From Bacillota bacterium (GTDB lineage: Bacteria > Bacillota > DTU025), in the NCBI GenBank assembly GCA_003456765.1, contig DMOT01000262.1, forward strand, positions 1-5,879: a stretch of DNA of 5,879 nt, in the 5' to 3' direction. The position numbers were made by a program, and so were the translations under genes. The notes beneath the pieces were generated by a model. It saw only the letters and a program-made list of their open reading frames with translations, did not search any database and was not told where the DNA came from. Below are positions 1-5,803 of this stretch, one piece after another. Position 1 is the stretch's first letter. Each line of letters opens with the position of its first letter.

Positions 1-61
1 AGGCATTGCGAGCTCCCGGCGTCTTGAGGAGTTTGCCAGTTCCCTTCTGCAGATCTTTCAC
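1..61 (-). CDS. Probable start of the next transporter gene, likely LivM permease (partial)
   Basis: After the permease stop, a minus-strand frame opens at GTG 61-59 and runs off the left edge with 20 codons. It reads KDLQKGTGKLLKTPGARNA after the initiator, a short basic polar N-terminus of the kind that precedes the first membrane segment in LivM proteins. GGAAGG lies about 10 bases before the GTG, within the end of livH. A rival start is ATG 6-4, in another frame, with GGGAG six bases upstream; it would leave only two codons in the window. LivM is named only from the usual livH-livM-livG-livF order. Confidence 0.45.
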   Translation of the reverse strand, partial: MKDLQKGTGKLLKTPGARNA

Positions 62-66
62 AGGCC

Positions 67-936
67 TCACACCTTCCTTCTCTCGGTCGTGCCCATGATC
101 CCGCTGGGGCGAATCAGGAGAACTACGACTATGAGGGCAAAAGCGAAAGTGCTCTTAAGTTGTGTGGAGATGTACCCTGCAACCAAGTTCTCAAGTACGC
201 CCAGAAGGAGTCCGCCGACCACGGCGCCAGGCAGGCTCGAGAATCCTCCCAACACCGCTGCGGTAAACGCCTTTATTTGAACCTCCGCCATCATGCTGGG
301 ACTGAGGAATGTGGTAGGAGCTATTAGTATTCCGGCGACAGCTCCCAGCACGGCACTCATCCCCCAGGTGAGCGAATAGACCTTTGGCACGGGAACTCCC
401 ATGAGCCGCGCTGCCCGAGGGTTTTGCGAAGTAGCTCTTATGGCGATTCCGGCCATGGTAAACCTGAGAGCGATATAGAGGGCTCCCGCCATTATCACAG
501 TCACCGCCAGCACAAGAAGGCTGTCGCGGGTTACTATGATATCGCCGATGAAAACCGGACGGCCCCGCACTGCGTACGGAAAACTGACCGGGTCGAATCC
601 CCATATCCACCCTGCCGCCCCATTGAAGACCATGAAGAGCCCGAGGGTCATGATCATCATGCTCACAAGCGGCCCTTCCTGGATTGGCCTGAGGAACACG
701 CGCTCTATCGCCATGCCGAATATGAATGCAAAGGCCAGTGCGACCAGCATGGCAATGACATAGGGCAGCCCTACCCTAACAAGCAGAGTGTAGGCCACAA
801 AAGTCGATATCATGGCCATTTCACCATGGGCGAAGTTGACGATCTCCATGGTTCTGTATATGAGCACGAGCCCCAGTGCCGCCAGGGCATACAGGCACCC
901 GGCTGAAAGGCCGCTTGCTACCTGCTGCCAGAACAC
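67..936 (-). CDS. livH: LivH-type branched-chain amino acid ABC transporter permease
   Basis: Inner-membrane permease of 289 residues, the usual LivH length, with about eight hydrophobic segments (roughly 8-28, 41-53, 57-78, 90-113, 138-157, 188-210, 222-250, 260-276). Family marks are GLSAGCLYALAALGLVLIYRT at the N-terminus, VNFAHGEM at 33-40, a cytoplasmic coupling loop GIAIRATSQNPRAARLMGV at 163-181 that would contact the ATPase, KAFTAAVLGGFSSLPGA at 222-238, and RPSGIMG at 276-282. LivH pairs with LivM in importers fed by a periplasmic or lipid-anchored binding protein and driven by LivG/LivF. Relatives carry leucine, isoleucine and valine, but also amides, urea and aromatic or other small acids, so the substrate here is open. 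The start is GTG at 936, preceded by GGGGGTGAGGGC, which begins within the stop codon of the small gene upstream. The stop is TGA at 69-67. No binding protein gene is in the window. Confidence 0.95.
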   Translation of the reverse strand: MFWQQVASGLSAGCLYALAALGLVLIYRTMEIVNFAHGEMAMISTFVAYTLLVRVGLPYVIAMLVALAFAFIFGMAIERVFLRPIQEGPLVSMMIMTLGLFMVFNGAAGWIWGFDPVSFPYAVRGRPVFIGDIIVTRDSLLVLAVTVIMAGALYIALRFTMAGIAIRATSQNPRAARLMGVPVPKVYSLTWGMSAVLGAVAGILIAPTTFLSPSMMAEVQIKAFTAAVLGGFSSLPGAVVGGLLLGVLENLVAGYISTQLKSTFAFALIVVVLLIRPSGIMGTTERRKV

Positions 937-947
937 GCCCTCACCCC

Positions 948-1169
948 CTAGTCTCTCTCAAGTAGTTGGATCTCGTCGCGGATGAAGTCGACGGCATCGT
1001 CCAAATCCGCAAATCTGCGCTCCTGTCCGCCCTGGATATGCCTGACCGCAATTCGAAGGTTGGGCGCCTCATCGCCGTTGTCTAATCCTGTGTTGTTCAG
1101 CGTGCCTATGCCCGCTGCGGGTCTGACGAACCTGATTACGAACGACGCAATTACTGTCTCGCGCGTCAT
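948..1169 (-). CDS. Small conserved-looking hypothetical protein (73 aa)
   Basis: A 73-residue soluble protein with no signal peptide or membrane segment. It starts MTRETVIASFVIRFVRPAAG, has a polar Gly/Asn-rich middle, and then RIAVRHIQGGQERRFADLDDAVDFI near the C-terminus. The pattern, a beta-strand-like ASFVIRF, then R-x-HxQ-x-GxE-RRF, then an acidic helix ending in a Phe-Ile pair, resembles small uncharacterised bacterial proteins I recall with HVQSGE and F-x-x-(L/M)-xx-x-x-x-FI motifs. This is recall rather than a search, and no function is known to me. The ATG at 1169 is chosen because GGAGGAG stands 8 bases upstream. An ATG at 1190 (80 residues) with AGGGAG upstream is also possible, and a start at 1259 (103 residues) has weaker support. 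The stop codon TAG overlaps the ribosome binding site of the permease gene 11 bases downstream, so the two genes are very probably translated together. Confidence 0.65.
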   Translation of the reverse strand: MTRETVIASFVIRFVRPAAGIGTLNNTGLDNGDEAPNLRIAVRHIQGGQERRFADLDDAVDFIRDEIQLLERD

Positions 1170-1177
1170 ATCACGAA

Positions 1178-1184
1178 CTCCTCC
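1178..1184 (-). promoter_or_regulatory. Ribosome binding site for the 73-residue protein
   Basis: GGAGGAG on the minus strand lies 8 bases before the ATG at 1169. It is one of the strongest sites in the window and is the main reason for preferring the short form of this gene over the 103-residue reading. Confidence 0.7.
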
Positions 1185-1280
1185 GCTCATTTCTGCTCTC
1201 CCTGATGATCGCAGGGCCGTCCTTCCCATAGGCACGCGCCGCACGCATAGGGTCGTCATCCGGCCCCCGCACCCATCCTG

Positions 1281-2459
1281 TTATCTCTCAACGATCATCG
1301 CCATGCCCATGCCCCCGCCAATGCAGAGCGTAGCAAGGCCCAGCCCGACATCTCTCCGCTTCATCTCATAGAGCAAGGTAATGAGGATCCTCGTCCCGCT
1401 GGCTCCAATGGGATGGCCGAGGGCAATGGCGCCTCCGTTGACGTTGACCTTGTCAGGGTCCCATGCAAGGTCGCGGCCTACCGCAATGGACTGCGCAGCA
1501 AAAGCCTCGTTCGCCTCTATCAGGTCGATATCGCCCAATGCCAACCCTGCCTTCTCCAGCGCCTTCCTAGTTGCGGGCACCGGACCTATCCCCATCACGC
1601 TGGGGTCAACACCCGCCGACGCGTACGACCTGATCCTGGCCAGCGGCTCGATTTCCAGCTCGTGAGCGCGCTCGGCCGACATAACAACTACTGCCGCCGC
1701 ACCATCATTGATTCCCGAAGCGTTTCCAGCCGTCACCGTTCCGTCCTTCTTAAAGGCCGGCCTCAGCTTTGCCAGGATTTCAGCGGTCGTCCCCGGCCGC
1801 ACATGTTCGTCCTCTGCAAAGACGATCGGATCCTTCTTCCTCTGGGGGACCTCTACGGGGACGATCTCGTCGGCAAATCTGCCCGCCTCTATCGCGGCAG
1901 CCGCTTTCCTCTGGCTCCCCGCCGCAAACTCGTCCTGCTCCTCGCGGGAAATCCCGTACTTCTCAGCAACGTTCTCGGCGGTGATGCCCATGTGGGTATT
2001 GCCAAAGATGCACCACAGTCCATCATGGACCATCTCGTCGATGATTTCGGCGTTGCCCATGCGGTATCCAGTCCTCGCCTTATCGAGGATGTAGGGGGCC
2101 AGATTCATGTTTTCCAGACCGCCTGCGACTACGATATCGGCATCGCCTACCATGATTGCCTGGGCGGCCAGGGCCACAGACTTCAGTCCTGAAGCGCAAA
2201 CCTTGTTCACTGTCATGGCAGGAATCTCCACGGGCAAGCCAGCCCCGATCGCTGCCTGCCTCGCAGGGTTCTGCCCCTGCCCTGCCTGGAGCACGCAGCC
2301 CATGATCACTTCATCGACTGCATCGCCGCCGATTCCCGCCCTTTCGATGGCCGCTTTCAGCGCCACAGTACCCAGCTGGGCGGCGGGAACAGTCGCAAGA
2401 GTCCCTCCAAACGTGCCGATGGCAGTTCGCGCAGCGGAAGCTATGACAATCTCTCTCAT
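1281..2459 (-). CDS. Acetyl-CoA C-acetyltransferase (thiolase II)
   Basis: Cytoplasmic thiolase of 392 residues, the standard length for tetrameric biosynthetic thiolases (AtoB, PhaA, ThlA). It condenses two acetyl-CoA to acetoacetyl-CoA and can run in reverse to cleave 3-oxoacyl-CoA. The active site is complete: nucleophile Cys88 in [14 protein letters not shown] at 317-320, His349 in [14 protein letters not shown], and the acid/base Cys379 in CIGGGMG near the C-terminus. [11 protein letters not shown] at 113-123 and MGITAENVA at 157-165 are the usual substrate-domain loops. Small departures from the commonest consensus (Ala89 for Gly, Asn119 for Ser) do not affect catalytic residues. The ATG at 2459 has GGAGG 9 bases upstream; the stop is TAA. 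With the reductase and CoA-transferase it forms the core of a C4 acyl-CoA module, which could run toward 3-hydroxybutyryl-CoA or toward acetyl-CoA. The sequence does not decide the direction. Confidence 0.96.
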   Translation of the reverse strand: MREIVIASAARTAIGTFGGTLATVPAAQLGTVALKAAIERAGIGGDAVDEVIMGCVLQAGQGQNPARQAAIGAGLPVEIPAMTVNKVCASGLKSVALAAQAIMVGDADIVVAGGLENMNLAPYILDKARTGYRMGNAEIIDEMVHDGLWCIFGNTHMGITAENVAEKYGISREEQDEFAAGSQRKAAAAIEAGRFADEIVPVEVPQRKKDPIVFAEDEHVRPGTTAEILAKLRPAFKKDGTVTAGNASGINDGAAAVVVMSAERAHELEIEPLARIRSYASAGVDPSVMGIGPVPATRKALEKAGLALGDIDLIEANEAFAAQSIAVGRDLAWDPDKVNVNGGAIALGHPIGASGTRILITLLYEMKRRDVGLGLATLCIGGGMGMAMIVER

Positions 2460-2664
2460 GCTTCAATACCTCCATTGCAATTCTGGTTGCAGCGCATCAA
2501 GCATCGCACCGAGCCAAACCGCGCCGCACATTCCAAGATTCAACGAAGTTCGGCCCTGAACCTTCCGTGGCCAACCAGTCATTCTCAATTTGTACGCCAC
2601 CTGTCGCCTCATCTCCGACCGCAAGCCTCCTTCGGCTCTGGCCTCGGCATGAAAGCCTGCCCGG
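2460..2664 (-). other. 205-base gap between the FabH-like gene and the thiolase
   Basis: This is the longest gap in an otherwise compact gene row. It holds the thiolase ribosome binding site (GGAGG at 2469-2473). It also holds an open minus-strand frame of 49 codons from ATG 2612 to TGA 2463, ending 3 bases before the thiolase start; that frame has three Trp, several rare-type Arg codons and only a poorly spaced AAGGAGG 13 bases upstream, so I do not call it a gene. A weak 5-pair hairpin (GAGCC/GGCTT with a GAAGGA loop, near 2623-2638) has no U-tract, so it is not a terminator. I saw no clear -35/-10 pair. The gap could hold an internal promoter or an RNA processing site, but the sequence does not show one plainly. 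Confidence 0.5.
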
Positions 2665-3669
2665 CTACCACATGCGCAAAGCCACTCCGGCCTGGTTGTA
2701 GCCTACTCCTGAACCGACGAGAACGACGAGGTCCCCAGGTTTGATCCTCCCCTGTTTCCTCGCATCATCCAGGGCCATTGGAATACAGGCAGATCCGGTA
2801 TATCCCATCCTGTCCATGATCCAATGGGCCTTTTCTATCGGAAGGCCCAGGTCGTCCATGACTATGACAAGTGAGTACCTGTTGACCTGGGTGAATATGG
2901 CCAGGTGGATATCGGAAACCTGGGATCCTCCTTTTTTGGCCAGCGCCCTAGCGACTTTCGGCCAACCCTGATGATTGACTTCTGCCGGATATTTCGAAAC
3001 GAACCGCACGTTCGTTCTGCCCGCCTCCACCGACTCGCAGGTGGCAGGCTCGTACGTTCCGCCAGAGTAGATGCCCCATGCCTTGTGGTATGACCCGTCT
3101 GCTATGAAGGACGATGTTATGAATCCAGGCTTGTCATCGAAGGTGAGCACCGCCGCTCCCGCCCCGTCCCCATAGAAGAAGGAAGTAACGTCACCCGGGT
3201 CAGCCAGCTTGCTCATCATGTAGGCTCCTATGACCAGCACATAGCGGATCCACGAGTTGGTTGCTATGTGGCCTGCTGCAGCAGCAATTCCTGTCGGGAA
3301 GGAAGCGCACGCGCATCCTATGTCATAGGTGCCGGCGTTTTTCGCCCCGATCTTGTACTGCGTCACCACAGAGGTCGCGGGAGTTACGAAATCAGGGCTG
3401 TCAGTGCCCACAAGGACGAGGTCGAGCTCTTCGGGGGCGACTCCCGCGTCTTCCAGGGCGGCCATTGCCGCTTTTGCCGCAAGGTCAGACGTTGCCCAGT
3501 CGCGCGGGGCGTAGAAACGCTTAGTAATGCCCGAAGCCTGCTCGAACTTGAAGATGACATCGCCCAGGCCCGGAGTGGTCCGGTTAATCTCCTCGGCCAT
3601 GTGGACATTTGAAACCTCAATCTCGGGAAGATAGAGACCAGTTCCGATTATCCTGGCATACCGTTCCAT
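2665..3669 (-). CDS. FabH/KAS III-like protein with altered catalytic triad
   Basis: A protein of 334 residues with the thiolase fold, homologous end to end to beta-ketoacyl-ACP synthase III. Numbered from the ATG at 3669, it has IIGTGLYLP near the N-terminus, GTDSPDFVTPAT at 88-99, the nucleophile region DIGCACASF with the expected Cys at 121, FFYGDGAGAAVL at 164-175, and a C-terminal GRIKPGDLVVLVGSGVGY. Against E. coli FabH recalled from memory, the C-terminal catalytic part aligns without gaps for 41 positions: His244 of PHQAN falls on Thr260 (FTQVN), and Asn274 of GNTSA falls on Tyr290 (GYTGS). The Cys is therefore kept while both residues used for malonyl decarboxylation are lost. It may carry out acyl transfer, non-decarboxylative condensation or another acyl-CoA reaction; a normal role in fatty acid initiation is doubtful. 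The start is ATG rather than the two preceding TTG codons, because GGAGG lies 8 bases before the ATG. The stop is TAG. Confidence 0.86.
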   Translation of the reverse strand: MERYARIIGTGLYLPEIEVSNVHMAEEINRTTPGLGDVIFKFEQASGITKRFYAPRDWATSDLAAKAAMAALEDAGVAPEELDLVLVGTDSPDFVTPATSVVTQYKIGAKNAGTYDIGCACASFPTGIAAAAGHIATNSWIRYVLVIGAYMMSKLADPGDVTSFFYGDGAGAAVLTFDDKPGFITSSFIADGSYHKAWGIYSGGTYEPATCESVEAGRTNVRFVSKYPAEVNHQGWPKVARALAKKGGSQVSDIHLAIFTQVNRYSLVIVMDDLGLPIEKAHWIMDRMGYTGSACIPMALDDARKQGRIKPGDLVVLVGSGVGYNQAGVALRMW

Positions 3670-3677
3670 CAACAACG

Positions 3678-3682
3678 CCTCC
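3678..3682 (-). promoter_or_regulatory. Ribosome binding site deciding the start of the FabH-like gene
   Basis: GGAGG on the minus strand lies 8 bases before the ATG at 3669 but only 2 and 5 bases before the in-frame TTG codons at 3675 and 3672. The spacing favours the ATG. Confidence 0.75.
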
Positions 3683-3725
3683 GTTAATTCGATATGTCGA
3701 GTGAATCGATGGTTTCCGCCGCCCG

Positions 3726-5018
3726 CTAAACATACTCAAGGGCCTCTGCCTCCGACCACAGCCAATCCCTGTAATCGGGATGGGCTATGGCTATCAGGGC
3801 CTTAACACGCTTCCTTACGTTCATCGACTTGAGATGGGCAATGCCGTATTCCGTCACCACGTAGTCAATATCAGCTCTGGGAATCGTGACCGACTGCCCT
3901 TCCGCGAAGCACGGCACTATCGTGGATATCGTGCCACGCTTGGCCGTCGATCTCATTGCCAGTATGGACTTGCCTCCAGGCGACATCTGTGCTCCCATGC
4001 ACGTGTTGAGGGCCCCCCCGCCGCCACTGTACTGCCGGGTTCCCAGGGTTTCGGAGTTGGCCTGGCCGGTCAGGTCAACCTGCATGGTGGTGTTTATGCT
4101 CACCATCTTGTGGTTCTGCGCTATCACCCTCGGATCATTGGTGATATGGCCTCCGTGAAGCTCTACCCCCAGGTTGTCGTCGATGAAGTCGTAAAGTTTC
4201 CGGCTGCCCAGGGCAAAACACCCGACCATCTTGTCCGGCCACAGCGTCTTCGCGCCCCCTGTGATCACCCCGGCGCGGAAGAGGTCAACCATTCCGTCGG
4301 TGAGCATCTCGGTGTGGACTCCCAGATCGCGCTTTTCCATCAAAAACGACGTCACCGCATTGGGAATGCCGCCTATCCCAAGCTGGATAGTGCTCCCGTC
4401 TTCGATCAAGGAAGCAACGTGCCAGCCGATCTCCATTTCCACCTCTGAGGGAGTGATATGGTCTATCTCGATCAGGGGGACTGTATTCTCGACAACGTAG
4501 TCCACCTGCGAGATGTGGATGTGGGTATCCCCCAGCGTACGAGGGAGATTCTCGTTTATCTCAAGGACGACTGTTCTGGCCGCACTTATCATCGGCTTTT
4601 CATAGGTGAGGCTGAGAGAGAGGGACATGTAGCCATTCTTGTCGGGAGGAGTGGCAGTTCCCCAGAAGATGTCGGGCGGATCGATCTCCGCCTTCTTGAG
4701 GCCGCACTCGTGCAGGTGGTTGGGGAGGAATGTGACTGTTCCGCCTGGATGGGCCCTGTAGGAGTTTTGGCCGTAATACCAGGCCTCGTTCAGGAAATGC
4801 CCTTTCATCTCGGGCTTCAGGAAATCGTAGTCCCTCATGAGTAAGCATGACATGATCGTCACATTCTCCAGCTCATCCTTGCGGGAAGCGATTGCCCCGA
4901 GAAGCCCCGGAGGCTCTGCCGCACACATAGCCGAAACGATGCTCTGGGCAGAACGGACCATGCCAACGGCCTCTTCAATTGAAATCCGCTTGCTGCGGTA
5001 AAGCTCCTTAACGTCCAT
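3726..5018 (-). CDS. Acetyl-CoA hydrolase/transferase family CoA-transferase (4-hydroxybutyrate CoA-transferase-like)
   Basis: Cytoplasmic family I CoA-transferase of 430 residues, full length for the single-chain AbfT/Cat2-type group. Members move CoA between acyl-CoA and a free carboxylate through a glutamyl-CoA thioester. The candidate nucleophile is Glu237 in GVHTEMLTDGMVDL, which I match by recall to Glu238 of Clostridium aminobutyricum 4-hydroxybutyrate CoA-transferase. Other family marks are GIGGIPNAV at 214-222, FALGSRKLYDFIDDN at 268-282, TNDPRVIAQN at 293-302, QVDLTGQ at 313-319, a Gly-rich segment at 331-350, and VTEYGIAHLK at 388-397. The Gly-rich segment reads SGGGGALNTCMGA where relatives usually have SG-x-GGQ-x-D, so Gln and Asp are replaced by Ala and Asn; this may change acyl specificity. 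The ATG at 5018 has AAGGAGGG six bases upstream, an excellent site, and the stop is TAG. The actual substrate cannot be read from sequence; acetate, butyrate, a hydroxyacid or a branched acid are all possible. Confidence 0.9.
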   Translation of the reverse strand: MDVKELYRSKRISIEEAVGMVRSAQSIVSAMCAAEPPGLLGAIASRKDELENVTIMSCLLMRDYDFLKPEMKGHFLNEAWYYGQNSYRAHPGGTVTFLPNHLHECGLKKAEIDPPDIFWGTATPPDKNGYMSLSLSLTYEKPMISAARTVVLEINENLPRTLGDTHIHISQVDYVVENTVPLIEIDHITPSEVEMEIGWHVASLIEDGSTIQLGIGGIPNAVTSFLMEKRDLGVHTEMLTDGMVDLFRAGVITGGAKTLWPDKMVGCFALGSRKLYDFIDDNLGVELHGGHITNDPRVIAQNHKMVSINTTMQVDLTGQANSETLGTRQYSGGGGALNTCMGAQMSPGGKSILAMRSTAKRGTISTIVPCFAEGQSVTIPRADIDYVVTEYGIAHLKSMNVRKRVKALIAIAHPDYRDWLWSEAEALEYV

Positions 5019-5059
5019 TGCCGTCCCTCCTTGCGACGCTTCAGCCGCCAGGCCGAGAT

Positions 5060-5803
5060 TTACAGGACCAGTCCGCCGTCTACCTGAATCGTTGCGCCGT
5101 TGACGAAGTTTGCTTCGTCAGATGCCAGATAGAGGTATGCGTAAGCAATGTCGCGGGGCTCCCCCAGCCTGCCCAGGGGGGTTTTATCCCTGATGCCGGA
5201 GAGTATCTTCTCAGGCACGGTGGACATCATCTCCGTCATTGTGAACCCGGGTGCTACGGCGTTCACCGTGATCCCCTTCCGCCCGAGTTCCCTGGCCCAA
5301 ACCTTTGTCATGCCGATGACGCCGGCCTTGGTGGCAGCGTAGTTGGTCTGGCCGAAGTTGCCGTATACGCCTACCACTGAAGATGTATTGATGATTCTGC
5401 CTGAACCCCTGGCGATCATGATGGGGGCTATCGCTTTAGTGCAGTTGTAGACGCCTTTGAGATTCACGGCGATCACCCTGTCCCACTGATCTTCGTTCAT
5501 CTTCACCAGCTGGGCATCGGCGGTAATGCCGGCGTTGTTGACCAGCACGTCGATGCTTCCGAACCGCTCTAAGACTTTATCCACCATAGCCTGGATGCTG
5601 GCAGAGTCAGTGACGTCAAGCTTGACCGCCATGGCCTCTCCACCTTTTTCGCCAATGGCGGCGGCGACTTCTTCAGCACTTTCGTAGTTGATGTCGCCTA
5701 CCACTACCTTTGCCCCCTCTTCCGCGAAGAGGCACGCAGCCTCCTTGCCCAGGCCCCGTCCAGATCCTGTGATTATTGCAACCTTGCCCTCAAGTCGCAT
5801 CAC
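5060..5803 (-). CDS. fabG: FabG-type short-chain dehydrogenase/reductase (3-oxoacyl-ACP / acetoacetyl-CoA reductase-like)
   Basis: Cytoplasmic NAD(P)-dependent oxidoreductase of 246-247 residues, the usual classical SDR length, ending at a TAA. All family motifs are present: cofactor-binding TGSGRGLG at 12-19, Asp37 at the end of the second strand, Asp63 in LDVTD, NNAG at 89-92, Asn114, and the catalytic Ser142, Tyr155 and Lys159 in YAATK, followed by the PG motif at 185-186. Known FabG and PhaB enzymes interconvert 3-oxoacyl and 3-hydroxyacyl thioesters on ACP or CoA. The acidic Asp37 is the kind of residue that favours NAD(H) over NADP(H) in this fold, which would suit an oxidative role; this is inference. 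With a thiolase in the same operon, acetoacetyl-CoA or a similar 3-oxoacyl-CoA is a likely substrate. The first codons are GTG then ATG (5803 or 5800); AGGAAGGGG lies 6 bases before the GTG and 9 before the ATG, so either start is possible. The next gene begins 41 bases downstream. Confidence 0.93.
   Translation of the reverse strand: MMRLEGKVAIITGSGRGLGKEAACLFAEEGAKVVVGDINYESAEEVAAAIGEKGGEAMAVKLDVTDSASIQAMVDKVLERFGSIDVLVNNAGITADAQLVKMNEDQWDRVIAVNLKGVYNCTKAIAPIMIARGSGRIINTSSVVGVYGNFGQTNYAATKAGVIGMTKVWARELGRKGITVNAVAPGFTMTEMMSTVPEKILSGIRDKTPLGRLGEPRDIAYAYLYLASDEANFVNGATIQVDGGLVL

Noticed and set aside
424..906. Plus-strand open frame of 160 codons opposite the permease
   Set aside because: It lies wholly antisense to a clear livH gene, is rich in His, Tyr and Pro in no domain pattern, and is a by-product of the codon bias of the true gene.
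1200..1216. Inverted repeat CCCTG/CAGGG with a 7-base loop between the thiolase and the small gene
   Set aside because: Only five pairs and no T-run on the transcribed side, so it is not a credible terminator; it may be chance.
1222..1256. Repeated CACGC/CATAGG-like bases in the thiolase to small-gene gap
   Set aside because: Two imperfect short copies in GC-rich sequence; too short to call an operator or repeat element.
1170..1259. Longer 103-residue form of the small protein starting at 1259
   Set aside because: The extra N-terminus is Arg-rich without pattern and its start has only a weak ribosome site, whereas GGAGGAG stands right before the ATG at 1169.
1413..2192. Plus-strand open frame of 259 codons opposite the thiolase
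   Set aside because: The thiolase on the other strand has every catalytic motif; the antisense product has low-complexity, Arg/Leu/Ser-rich composition and no recognisable domain.
3670..3725. AT-richer bases with ATCGAT and ATCGAAT words before the FabH-like gene, considered as a promoter or operator
   Set aside because: No -35/-10 pair at proper spacing and no clean palindrome; the 56-base gap fits a plain operon spacer.
3780..4448. Plus-strand open frame of 222 codons opposite the CoA-transferase
   Set aside because: It is antisense to a complete family protein, with no domain and no good ribosome site.
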